From Ciborinia camelliae (taxonomy: Eukaryota > Ascomycota > Leotiomycetes > Helotiales > Sclerotiniaceae): 64,000 bases of DNA. Below the pieces are notes generated by a model. That model searched no databases, had not been told where the DNA came from, and saw only the letters and a list, made by a program, of their open reading frames with translations. Positions 1 through 12,441 of this stretch are shown one piece after another; position 1 is the first letter of the stretch, and the number at the start of each line of letters is the position of its first letter. The stretch covers positions 1,440,091 to 1,504,090 of the forward strand of contig JANPYM010000002.1 in NCBI GenBank assembly GCA_025890175.1. The letters are read 5' to 3'. A program made the translations under genes and the position numbers.

Positions 1-1
1 C

Positions 2-1047
2 AACCCCTTCCCCACCACAACCCTCATGCAACGCTATTCACCCCTCACCAATTCCTGGTCCAGCGCAGCCCCTCTTCCCCTCCCCCTCAACCACGCCAAC
101 GCCGCAGCCATCAATGGGAAAATCTATCTCCTCGGAGGACTCACCCCCGCCCCGTCCAACGATTTCTGGTTTGCGTCAAGCGCATGCTACGTATACACCC
201 CCGAAACCGACACCTGGACGCAACTCCTCGACATGCCCCCCGGACTCCAAGTCGGCGCTGCCGCCGTCGGCGTCCATGGAAATACCATCTATCTCGCGGG
301 TGGATTGACATGGCTCAATCTCTCCACCACCTACCAACCCAGCGTTGATCTCTTCACGGCCTGGAACGTCGGAACGCAGGTCTTCACATCGCTGCCTGCG
401 CTTCCGGCGCCGAGGGATCATGCGGGTCGGGGATTCATCTCGTCGACGGGGACCTTTTACGTCATCGGGGGACGCGCATTCGGGCATGATAATGTCGTCA
501 ATACGACGTTTGCGTTCTCCTTCCAAACGAGGGAGTGGAAGGAAATGGCCCCGATGCTGACGGCGAGGGGGGGCGTCGCGTCGGCCGTCCTGGATGATCA
601 TCTGATATTCGTCATGGGGGGAGAGGGAAACCCGGATCCCGGGAGTCGCGGCGTGTTTAAACAGAATGAGGCGTATGATACGATGACGGATTCGTGGAGG
701 GTATTTCAACCTATGGATGTACCGAGGGTGAGTTTTATTGAGGGGTTTCTCTTGTTTTTTTCTCCTTTTTTTGGTTCTTTTCTTTTTCTTGATCATGATG
801 ATGGATTGTCGTTGTGGTTACATACCTACCTCCCTCTCCCATCTCCCCCCCCACCTCCCACCCATCTCTCCTCCCCCCCCATCTCTCCCACTCTCCAATC
901 CAAATCCCAATCCATACTAACCCATCCCCCGCAATCAAGCACGGAACCTGCGCCGCCGCCATCGGCGAGAAGATCTATATACCCGGGGGAGGCGTGTCGG
1001 AGGAAGGAGACCCGACGGATTATTTTAGTTATTTTGCGGTTGCTTAG
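2..1047 (+). CDS. Kelch-repeat protein, 5' partial
   Basis: The frame is already open at the left edge, so the true start lies outside the window. Two exons: edge to 727, then 940-1047, joined in phase 0 across a 212-bp intron (GTGAGT donor at 728, TACTAAC branch site at 915-921, AG at 938-939). The protein shows repeated kelch blades: a hydrophobic strand ending in Gly-Gly (KIYLLGG, TIYLAGG, TFYVIGG, LIFVMGG, KIYIPGG), each followed by a spaced Tyr and Trp (YTPETDTW, YDTMTDSW). The splice restores a blade (PRHGTCAAAIGEKIYIPGG), which supports the intron. Kelch blades form a beta-propeller, either a protein-interaction platform or the galactose-oxidase-like fold; no copper-oxidase residues can be judged from this part. 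The specific role is unknown. It is convergent with the broken monooxygenase gene to its right. Confidence 0.8.
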
Positions 1048-1659
1048 TTGGTTGGGTCGCTTATTTTTATCTTTATTTTTATTTTCGTATTTATCTTTAT
1101 GTCTACCGCCTCCTACCCTAATCCTTAACATAGGATTAGGGTTGGAGGTGTGCTGCACAAGATGAAATGAGATGGAATGAAATGAAATAAAGATTTTGAA
1201 AAAAAAAAGTATGGATTTCCTTGGAAATTTTGCAAGATTTGAAAGGGGGAATATGGGGAATATACATAACGGGGTTAGTTTCAGGGGGGATATGGATACG
1301 GATATGGAGGACGGGTCTGGCATGGTGACCATTGATTGGGGTGGGGGTTGTAAGTTCAAGTTTGTTGTAGGTTTGGATATAAAAAAATCGGGGGGAATGT
1401 GTTGATATTGATGTTGATATTGAGCAAATATATGGAGCAAATATATGGAGCAAATATATGGAGCAAATACCTATGATATGATATGATATGATAAAATATG
1501 ATTGATATATCGATGTCATTCATTGGAATGAAGATATAAAAAAAGTACGAATGGAATGCTCGAAGATGATGTACCTAAGAACCTAGTGTATGTATGTATA
1601 CGAAACGAAACGAAGCCAAAGCTCCGGGACGAGAAAGAGAAAGAAAGAAATACCCCGCT
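1048..1659. other. Intergenic, between convergent genes
   Basis: No coding region recognised. It holds a 13-bp tandem repeat (GAGCAAATATATG, three full copies and one partial, 1422-1470) followed by four ATATG pentamers (about 1471-1490). Confidence 0.6.
1422..1490. repeat. 13-bp tandem repeat plus ATATG pentamers
   Basis: GAGCAAATATATG is repeated head to tail at 1422, 1435 and 1448 with a partial fourth at 1461. An ATATG run follows directly. It lies between the 3' ends of two convergent genes. Confidence 0.9.
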
Positions 1660-2893
1660 CTACTCATCCAGCGCCCTCCACTCCCCTCTCGTCATAAATC
1701 CAAACATCTGAACCGCGACATCTAAACTCCTCTCGATCACCACACTACCGTATTCTCTCATCGCCTCTTCATAGCTTTTCACTCCTTCCTTCGCGCCCTT
1801 TTCTTCAATCAATCGAATCAAAGACGCCGCATCTCTTAAGGCCGTCACACAGCCCGATGCACCAGTGGGTGGCATCACATGTGCCGCATCGCCTAGCAAT
1901 GTAACTGTTGGAATAGACACCCAGGACGGGAGCGGAAAAGGATGGGTGGAGATAGAGATGATATTTGTGTGAGACGGATCTTGGAGATTGAAAAGGGATG
2001 GAAGAGAGGGGTGGAAATGGGACGTTAGTTTTCTCGACACCGTGGTCGAGACTTCCGAGGTCATCTTACCATGGGAGTGTGCGAGTGCAGAGGGTAAGAT
2101 GCTGGCGAGATGGGATTCTTGAGCGCATGTCACCCAGTCAGTATACGTAATCTTTGGGTAACGCGGGATGGAATGGAAGGGAGGTTGGTGGGGGGAATAT
2201 GATGGGTTCGAGGAGGGTAAACGATGGGATTGTGGAGTTTGGGTCGCGGATCATGGACATGCGCTGTAACATGCCCGATGGGAATGAATCCGTGAGTTCG
2301 GTAGAGAGAGGGGTTTTGCCGAATATTATTCGCCCTCCTGTATCGAGGGGGGTGTGGGATGGGAGTAGTTGTTTCCTGACACGGGAATTAACACCATCGG
2401 CGCCGATGAGGAGAGTGCCAATTGCGGAGGTACCGTCAGAGAAAGTGATGGTTATGGGGTCAATGTTGTTTGTAGAATAATGAGATAGTTCTTTTCCGAA
2501 AGACACATGACTTTCTAGTCCGATCATGAGAACATCGCGTAATACTCGAAGATCAACTGTATGTGCATTTCGAAACATCGGAGGGGGTCCTCTTCCGATT
2601 TGTTATGGTTGATGAGGTAGAATTTCTCCAGTTAGGGGGTCGGCTTGGGAACCAGGCCCTATCCGCATTTCGGCGCAGGTATCTTCGAAACGTTGATAGA
2701 TGTCATTGGGTAGGCATTCTCTAAGAGCATCAGTGCCTTCAGAGTGTATTCGAATACGATAGCCTTGCAATCTGTAATCTGATGCCTTGTCTCGCTCATA
2801 GACGTGAAAACCGATGCCGGCTTTCTTAAGACCTTGAGCTAAGCATAGGCCACCAAGACCGGCTCCTGCTATCAAGACTTTTAATTGTGACAT
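1660..2893 (-). pseudogene. FAD-dependent monooxygenase, broken
   Basis: This encodes a flavoprotein hydroxylase of the PHBH/salicylate-hydroxylase-like class. It starts at ATG 2893-2891 with a dinucleotide-binding motif (VLIAGAGLGGLCLAQGL), continues with LLIGADGVNSRVRKQL, and has the second FAD motif LLGDAAHVMPPTGASG near the C-terminus. Two lesions interrupt it. An in-frame TAA (2605-2603) sits between GEILPHQP and the conserved PPPMFRNAHTVDLRVLRDVL, which continues in the same frame. A tandem CAGT-CAGT on the plus strand at 2135-2142 shifts the frame exactly where KDYVY should join WVTCAQESHL. No plausible intron of normal length removes either lesion while keeping the flanking conserved residues. 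I infer a recent pseudogene; sequencing error is the alternative. An internal repeat-rich promoter with (GCAAAC)n lies upstream. Confidence 0.75.
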
Positions 2894-2975
2894 TTTGGCC
2901 TGATGTATTCAGTGAAAAGAAGTTTTCTTGTGATGTTTAAAGCAAACGATGATATTAGTGCAAATAATAATGATA

Positions 2976-3039
2976 CAAACGCAAACGCAAACGCAAACGC
3001 AAACGCAAACGCAAACGCAAACGCAAGCGCAAATGCAAA
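2976..3039. repeat. (GCAAAC)n microsatellite
   Basis: About eight hexamers, the last ones drifting (GCAAGC, GCAAAT). It lies about 80 bp upstream of the start codon of the broken monooxygenase gene, within its presumed promoter or 5' leader. Confidence 0.9.
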
Positions 3040-5439
3040 TGACAACGGCGATGACGATGATGAATTGATAACTGACTTGAGGTAAAATAGATGGAATCAA
3101 TTGAAAGTATTTATACTCTACCTGTATTCGTTCCTCCAGGTAAAAATCCTCCTCAGACAGATCTACCTGTTGCCTGGCCTGGACGTTTGTTAAAAGTCGG
3201 TACCGTGAAGACTAATTCGGTCCCGTTTTAATCAACGGAACCGATCGAGCTTACGCCCAAAGAAAAGAAAAGGCACAACGGCCCGAAGCATACTCGTAGT
3301 ACCTTATATCAGACCGAACGATAACCGCGGACATAAGTTCGTTTGGCATATGATTGGGTTATATAACACCTTTTTGGCTTGAACTTCTCACATCCGACTG
3401 ATTTATTGAAGGAGTTCTGAAAATTCGAATCGTCTTCGGGTCAGGAGCACTTTTGATTGTATGGTGTGTTGAGTTCGTGTCTGATTGATTCACTTTGAGT
3501 ATTTGAGATTTGAGATTAGGTTGAGATTTGGAGATTTTGCATGCCCACTTTGGGGGTTTCTTCAATCATTTAAATTACTTCGGATATCTCTATGGTTGAA
3601 AAAATTCGGATTTCCTCACTGGGAGCTTTCATTTCACGCCTGGAAAATTGCGGCAAGTGCGGTAGTCCACGCTTTTTAGCACGTTTTGCATTCGAGCGTG
3701 GAAGAACGGTCGTCGCTTTGTGGCCATGTTTTTTATTGACACCTAGTCTCTCAGCTACCTGTACAGGGCTGAGTTGGGTTGGGTTGTCTTGGAATCTTTG
3801 CCAATCTTCTGATATGAAGGGCGAGGTGTCGATACTGATTATGCTCAGGATTAATCATCAGAAGGTACAGTGTCTTTTTCTCATGGCGAATGTTTGAGAG
3901 ACAGGCAAACGGATTGGGAAAGGGTCCTGGTAATCGGTGAAGTGAGTGGTGTGGCTGGTAAACGAGGTGAGTAATGGAGTAAGGATACATGCGGTGACAA
4001 CATTAGCAGAGCTTTTTCTTTATGAGAAGAGATATGTGGTGTGTTGTATGGGTACGTACAATGGGCGTACCTGTAATAGATACATTTCATAAGAAGTTCG
4101 AATTGGAGATGTAATAATGAGGTGTATAAGTTTGGATCGAATTGGATACTACAAGGTTAGACATTGGGAGAATAAGGAGAGGAGTATGAGGGGTAGGTAG
4201 GCTCTCTAGGGTATCCAAATTTGCAGGATGGTGCACTTTGATCCTTATTGAGATGAGAGAAAGTAGATGCTGATACATGTAATATATTTTTATTTATTAA
4301 TAGAGGACCTATTATTCAGGTAGAAGAAAGAAGAATCTATAAGGTTACCTTAGATACCTACCTTAGGTAGATATTGATATCTAATAGATGTTGTATTTAC
4401 CCCTCCATACCTAATATGAGGTAGTGGTACTCCCGAGCCCCTTAACTCAAAGTACGGGAGTCCTAAAGTTTCAATGTCGATGAAGATCCTCTCTCCATAA
4501 CCTTACCATATATAGGTACCTAGGTCTTCAACTCAGAGGGAAGTGTGAAAGGTACCTACGGGTAGTACCTAGGTAAGTTGTAGGTACTCGAGTAGGTAGT
4601 TTCAATCTAGATCCTGTTTCAGTTACAACTTAACTAACTAACTACCTACCTACCTTACTTTTGGCTATTGATGATTATATATCTACATACCTACATACAG
4701 TATATAAATTTGTCCCTGAGTGAGATTTAAGCGCGCACTGTCATTTTCCTATCTATAAACAAATTGATCCACGAAATGCATTGAAATCTAGGTAAGAATT
4801 GATGTTAATTAATACGAGATTGAATAGAAGAAAATGATTTTATAATTCTTGATTGTGGATTAGGATGCCATTTACATACATACCTAACATTACAGTATAT
4901 TGATTTTGGATTTTGTTTCTCTCTACCCACCTCCTCTCCCCTTATTTATTCACTCCCCTAAAGTTTTATCTACGTTCCTAAGGTCCACGGGTACCTAGGT
5001 ATTATTCACAATACATTTTGAACCCCCAAATAGCTGGTGTTACATATCGATTTTACAGATCCGGTCCAGCCGTCCAAGATTCATACCCAGTATACCTAAT
5101 ACCTATACTGTACGAAGTCATCATTTCGATAATGTTGTTTGCCTCGTTTTAGCAAGATTCACGAAGATCAATTCAGGTCATTAAAGTAACTAACTACCTA
5201 ACCAACACAAGTTGCCCAGCCCCAACAAGAGGGGAAGAGAGAAGGAAAGGACTGAGTTTGGTCGAAGCGCCCACGCCTGTGCCTGTGCCTGTGCCTATGC
5301 CTACCTATACCTACTATCGTTCGTCATAATCAAATTCAAAGCACTCCCAGCTATTACTATTACTATTATTACGGATACTGTACCGGGACTCAACCTTCTA
5401 TTCGAGTAACCCACCTAAACCTTTTATTACTCTTTCTGC

Positions 5440-5900
5440 CTTTGCCTTGACCTTGACCTTGACCTTTACCTTTACCTTTTACCTTTACCCTCTACCCTCT
5501 ACCCTTTACCTCTACCTTTACCACCACTTTAGCACTTTATTACCTACAGCTAGTACTTACCACCACCACCACCAACCACCAACCACTACCTCCTCCACCA
5601 CCGTAAAAATCAAATCCCCCAAAAATATTACCTACCTTTCTTTACCTTTACCTTTAACATTACCATTACCATTACCATTACCATTACCATTACCGTACCC
5701 ATCTTATCCCCTCCCCTCTCATACCCATACCCATACCCATACCGGTCAGCTACTACTACTACAACTACTGAAAGTTTCCCTCTTCCTCCCACCTCCACTC
5801 AAATCTACCGACCCATACAACTCCACCACTTTACTCCCCTACTCTACGACCGGTACCATCCATCCATCCATCCATCACTTCAATCCCAATCCGAATCCGA
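5440..5900. repeat. Composite pyrimidine-rich microsatellite tract
   Basis: Consecutive simple repeats: CCTTGA/CCTTTA hexamers (5447-5520), ACC trinucleotides (about 5560-5600), (ACCATT)n (5658-5695), (ACCCAT)n (5721-5743) and CATC tetramers (about 5858-5875). The plus strand is strongly CT-rich and happens to stay open in one frame (Leu-Pro and Thr-His repeats). It probably lies in the 5' leader or promoter of the kinase gene. Confidence 0.8.
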
Positions 5901-6010
5901 ATCCTGATCCTTTCCTTTCCTTTTCTTTCCCTTCTCCTCAACAATCAACCCACTACGAACAATTCACACCCCCTCTCCTCTCCCTCACCCGATACCCCAA
6001 TACCCCAATA

Positions 6011-6187
6011 ATGAACGGAGATCGGATAAAGGCTTCTGCAATTGCTAAAGCGAAGGAATCGATAACTAAAAATTCAAATGCGCATGCTATGAAAAAAAGG
6101 AAGAAAGATTCGTTAAAACCAATCATTACAACCGAACAAGACTCTGAATCTTCAAAAATGGCTTCTGTTCAAGCCCGTGCAGGGTAA
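6011..6187 (+). other. Possible upstream ORF of the kinase mRNA
   Basis: ATG 6011 opens a short basic reading frame (MNGDRIKASAIAKAKESITK onward). It reaches a good GTAAGT donor at 6184 in phase 2. No acceptor I can find joins it in frame to the kinase. If the intron ends at the AG before 6309, this frame stops at TGA 6310-6312, overlapping the kinase ATG 6309-6311 by two bases (ATGA). It may be a translated leader ORF, or an alternative first exon whose junction I failed to see. Confidence 0.35.
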
Positions 6188-6257
6188 GTCACCTAAATGT
6201 CCCACTTTCTGACTTTCAACCCTCCATCCTACTCAGCGCAGCGCCTCGAATTTTTAA

Positions 6258-8081
<1,824 letters not shown>

Positions 8082-9049
8082 AGGCCGATGGATGTCCCTG
8101 GGGATTAGAGCGTAGAGATTCCTTCTCGTGGGACTCAGGCGCAGATGGCGGGGTGGTGTGAGATGAGCGGCCATTAGTGCCAATGGTGGTGATGGTATGG
8201 GATTCGCTCCTACTACTAGGTTCGGGGGAATTGGGGGTGGCATTGACTGACATGAAGTATCACGAACAACAAATTTTCACAGACAGTATAAATGAGACGT
8301 GACGAGATGACGAGATAGGATGAGGGGCGAAATGGAATGGATGGGATGGGATTGGGGATGGACGGCATGGGATGGATGGAGAAAGGAATGGAATGGAATA
8401 ATGTGAAAGAATTCTGTCATCCTTATATCGAGCGATCCTATACTCGAAGACGAAACTCACTTGGTCAATTTAAGTAAATTCAATAGTAGAAAAAGAAATT
8501 CGGCGATTTTATACACTCACTCACTCACTCACGTATGTATGTATGAATGTATGTATGTATGTATGTATGTAAATTGAATATCTCTCGATGACATATCTCG
8601 CTTGTGCTTGTAAATGAGAAGCAAATTTGCAACACATAGGTATCAATAGATAGATATCTAGATAGATATCTAGGTAGGTAGGTAGTGTATACAACTCGTT
8701 CTATTCACCTCTATGGAAGGAAATTACCGCTTCCTAACTTAACTTAATTCCACGGTTGATGTGGTACACCTAGTATCTAGTATCTAGTATAGCAAAGCAA
8801 AGCGACATCAGGACTCCCCAACTCCCAACTCCCAACTCTCCAACTCCCGCGTCTGGGTTAAAAAAACTGGTACCGGTACCGGTACCGCACAACGCGCCAA
8901 GTTCCTCCATCCATCCCGTATCTTTCCCATCCAACATAGATTGTGTCTGGCCCAACCTGCGCCTCCCTTTCCCGTCGCACCTCCGATCAAAAGAAAAAAA
9001 AAAGAATCAAGAGAGAAGTAATCCAAACAGCATCCAACTTTGACAACCC
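8082..9049. other. Intergenic with tetranucleotide repeats
   Basis: No gene recognised between the convergent kinase and Brl1/Brr6 genes. GGAATGG/GGATGG-rich DNA occurs at 8330-8395, (CACT)n and (GTAT)n at 8514-8571, and CTAGATA/CTAGGTAG repeats near 8650-8685. A short ACCGGT/GGTACC palindromic run lies at 8868-8887. Confidence 0.6.
8514..8571. repeat. (CACT)n followed by (GTAT)n
   Basis: Roughly five CACT units (8514-8532) switch to about nine GTAT units (8533-8571), one of them altered to GAAT. Confidence 0.9.
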
Positions 9050-10564
9050 CTATTCCAGATATCGTCTATCCCCTTTACTCGGACTCCTCCCCTTGCTTCT
9101 TCCCCGGTTTTTACTCGGACTCCTCCCAATGGGTTTAAATTCCAATTCTCCATTGCCATTTCCGTTTCCATTTCCAAATCCATTTCTCGGTCCAAATAAT
9201 CCCCTTTGCGTAGTTCCGGCCCCCGTTGGCCACGGTTCATAAGGTCCGAAATGTGATTGGGGGGTTTGAGGGATCCCCCAAGGATTTGGCTGCGCGAAAT
9301 AGTTTGGGTGTTGTGGGTGTGAAAGATGCGCTTGGGGATGGGGGTCGGGGTGGAAAGTTGGGGGCTTGGAGCGGAACATTCCAAAGGCCATGTTGTTTAC
9401 GGCGATGGAGAGGGTGAAAATAAGGGCTACGAATATCTGGTTGCGGGTGTTAGCTGGGGAGTTTGGATTATAGGATAGGGGTTTTCATGAATGGAATTGG
9501 AACTTACCATAGCTTTATAACTGATGGGCTGGATGAAACTATCCAAGATCTCGGCAAAGGTTTTCGCGCTGATTCTAGCTCTTCCCACACTATTTGGGTC
9601 CATAGTCATACAAGCTTCCCAATTGTTGCAAACTGTCTCCAAAGCCGGTAGTCTCATGCTAGGTTCACATCTATTCTCTGCGTATTGTTTTGCGCAATTT
9701 GCCATCTCAGACAGAACCTCCGCAGTGGCTTTTTGAGATGCCTTGTCAACGTCGCTTCGGATTGTAGTCCAGAACGTGTAAACTCCAAACATTATTAGGC
9801 CAACGACGAAAGTGTTGAGCGCTAGTTGGGCATAATATGAGAGAATGTTGGGAAGATTGGGTCGGGACTCGATGCCAGATAGGAAGGAAGAGAACCAGCC
9901 TGGTTTGTCGCCCGCTTGGTTTCCTCCATTTGATCGACTATTTGGTCTTGACTCTCCGGACTCGCTCTCTGATTCCGAAGCCGATTCCTTTCGGTGATGT
10001 CGCACTATTCCCATAGTTTCATCTTCTCGTTCATCCCGGTGTTGACGCTTTCGCTTTTTAGCTATAGGTTGTCCCCCTAATTTCATTCTGCGCAAATCGT
10101 TACGAGCGCTGGGACTAGTGCCTTTAAACTGTGTGCCGTATTTGCTAAAAATCGGTGTGCGTGAAGAAGTGTGGGATGAGAAGGCTGTCATGGCTTTACT
10201 GGTCGTTTTAGGTATCTCGGGTGTATCCTCTGCGTCGGCAGTCTCGCCAGGTGAGGATTCGATTCCTGAAGCTTCGGAGTAAAGATCTGGAGTGTATGAT
10301 TTGCGGGGTGTGGTAAATGCTGGATTTCGAAATGCGGGAGCTGGTGAGGATGACTTTGTTAGAAAGGAATTTGTAGGTTTGGAAGAAGCTAGTTATCCTA
10401 TCAGTACAAGTGTAACTTTTGTTCGACAATGTGAACTTACTATTATCAATTTGAAGGCCTTTGAATTGTAGAAAAGGTGATTTCGGATCCATAGGGCCAC
10501 CTTTCTCTTGCCACTCAAAGTCCATTGGACCTTCGCCTGTCCTTCTTGATGTGTTGCTATACAT
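9050..10564 (-). CDS. Brl1/Brr6-family nuclear envelope protein
   Basis: Integral protein of the nuclear envelope/ER that in yeasts supports nuclear pore complex assembly and lipid homeostasis. Exons on the minus strand: 10564-10441, 10388-9508, 9436-9050, giving 463 aa. The family signature is complete: a membrane segment (YYAQLALNTFVVGLIMFGVY), a lumenal segment with four cysteines (NCAKQYAENRCE, then VCNNWEACM) expected to form disulfides, and a second membrane segment. That second segment is created only when the 71-bp intron is removed (KAM joined to IFVALIFTLSIAVNNMAFG). The N-terminal half is Ser/Pro-rich with a basic KKRKRQHR stretch and a Ser-Glu repeat. The C-terminal tail is Pro/Gly/Asn-rich with SPSK repeats. 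It is divergently transcribed from the Iws1 gene across about 400 bp. Start ATG 10564 gives a clean leader. Confidence 0.9.
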
Positions 10565-10966
10565 TGTATTAATTTGCTCGTTAAAAGCAAATCTCGAAGC
10601 TTAAAAAGAAGATATGGAGAGGTACCCGAACGGTATTTATTAGAAAATCAAAAGTAAACAAAACGTTCTGGCTCCTGAGGCAACCATGGATTTTAAGCTT
10701 TGACCTCACACTAACCTTAACACGCACTGGCTGTATTGACAAAGCTTCAATCAATAATCATTCAACTTCAGTACGACACCAAGTGCGACTAGACAATTCA
10801 AATAATTTCTTCGCATCTATCCATTTCTTCAACAACAACCACAACTCGATTTTGATCCCGTATTGCCGATCAACATTTGACAAATCCGCGAACAGCATCT
10901 CAAAGCAAATCGATATTTGATACTAATAACACAAACCTCCTTTGTACTTTTTCACAATCTGCAATT
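10565..10966. promoter_or_regulatory. Divergent promoter, Brl1/Brr6 and Iws1
   Basis: 402 bp separate two start codons pointing away from each other. CT- and A-rich stretches occur near the Iws1 side. I see no clear TATA box. A shared bidirectional promoter is an inference from the layout only. Confidence 0.5.
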
Positions 10967-12441
10967 ATGTCGGATTCCGACCTCGATTCAAGGCCTACCA
11001 CGCCACTTCCAGAAGCTGGGAACGATGCTAGAGATTCAAACAGACCTATTTCACAGGAGCGGGATACACCAGAACCTTCTATGGCCAACCCAGATCTCGA
11101 TATGGATGACCTAGACAATGTAGAGGGCGGAGCTGAATCCGATAATGAATCCGATCTTTCCGAAGTAGATGAAGCCAATTTTGATGATTTCGACGCAAGT
11201 AAAGTTGCGTTGGATGAGAGACCCATGGTTGGCATTGATGAAGATGTTGCGAAGACATTGAAGGCCAGTAAGCGCAAGCGTGCGGAAGGTGAGGGCAAGA
11301 AACCCAAGGAAGGAAAGCGAGAAAAGAAGAAGAGACCGCGCAGAGACTCGGATGAGGATCCAGATGGAATGGAGATTGATGGAAAGAGGGTCCGAAAGCC
11401 TAAGAGAGTCGAGGGTGAAAGAAAGGATAGGGATAGAACGAAGGAACGAAGAAAGGCTACACCGGAACCGGAGAATGATGAGAATCTTACGCCGGATGAG
11501 AGGAGACGTAAGGCTTTGGATAAGGCTATGGATGCTGCGCTGAAGAATCCAAACAAGAGAAGAAGAAAGAAGGATGAAGTGGTATGTATATGTTTTCTAT
11601 CGATAAAAATAGTATCTAACCTGATGGTAGGATTTGGAAGAAGCATTTGATGATGAAATCGCAGCATTGAAGCTTCGAATGGAAGAAGCATGTCAAGCAG
11701 ACAATGCTGCTCGAGACGCCAACTTGCCGGCAACTAGAAAACTCGAAATGTTGCCAGAAGTCGTGGCTCTTCTCAACAGAAACACCATCCAACATTCTAT
11801 TGTTGATCCCGATACCAATTTCCTGCAATCCGTCAAATTCTTTTTGGAGCCATTGAACGATGGAAGCCTGCCAGCATACAACATTCAGCGTGATCTCTTT
11901 CAAGCACTCGCACGTTTACCGATCGAGAAAGAAGCACTTCTAAGCAGTGGGATTGGTAAGGTCGTTTTATATTACACCAAGAGCAAAAGGCCAGAAATTG
12001 GAATCAAGAGAATCGCGGAAAGATTATTGGGAGAATGGTCAAGACCTATTTTGAAGCGAAGTGATGATTATAAGAAACGTAAGGTTGCGACAAAAGAATT
12101 TGATCATCAGTATGTACATCCAATCCAGCACATTCTGCTCCTACTAACATCCCCCCAGGGCTGCACAACTTGCAATTCGTCCCACAGGCTCTCAATCTTC
12201 ACAAATGCCTACCCAACGAACACAACTTACGGCTCGTGACCTCGAGCGTCAACGTCTCCTCGCACCAAAAGTCATTAGCAACAGAGCTAGGATGGAGTCT
12301 TCAAATACCACTTATTCAGTCGCTCCTAGAAGTAACTTTGATCCAAGCAGAGGTTTGGATCCATCCGCCAGACCAATTGGTGCAGGTGGTGTAGAGGCGT
12401 TTAGGAAGATGACGGCGAAACAGGGGAAGAAGAGATCATAA
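10967..12441 (+). CDS. Iws1/Spn1 transcription elongation factor
   Basis: Nuclear factor that binds Spt6 and elongating RNA polymerase II, linking chromatin and mRNA processing. Exons 10967-11581, 11631-12109, 12159-12441 give 458 aa; introns are 49 bp each with CTAAC branch sites. The N-terminal 200 residues are acidic then highly charged (EDNESDLSEVDE type, KREKKKRPRR), typical of the disordered Iws1 N-terminus. The conserved TFIIS-N-like helical domain spans roughly residues 205-350 (LPEVVALLNRNTIQHSIVD, LARLPIEKEALLSSGIGKVV, RIAERLLGEWSRPI). The C-terminal tail is basic. The reading frame is open further upstream but without ATG, so ATG 10967 (MSDSDLDSRP) is the start. Confidence 0.93.

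Larger units (their letters stand above)
2894..6008. other. Long intergenic region with repeats
   Basis: No convincing gene in about 3.1 kb. It contains the (GCAAAC)n run (2976-3039). Around 3190-3330 is a GC-richer patch with short inverted segments (CGGTCCCGTT / AACGGAACCG). From 4300 onward the DNA is AT-rich and crowded with ACCTAGGTA/GGTACCTA motifs. At 5270-5900 a pyrimidine-rich low-complexity leader runs towards the kinase gene. Confidence 0.6.

Noticed and set aside
2129..2146. Short intron to explain the frame break in the monooxygenase
   Set aside because: The nearest GT..AG pairs give introns of about 27 or 45 bp with the branch-like CTGAC next to the donor and would delete the conserved WVTCAQESHL.
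5447..6187. 246-codon frame as a real protein
   Set aside because: It begins without ATG and translates simple repeats (Leu-Pro, Thr-His). Only the last part (from ATG 6011) could be translated, and is listed as a possible upstream ORF.
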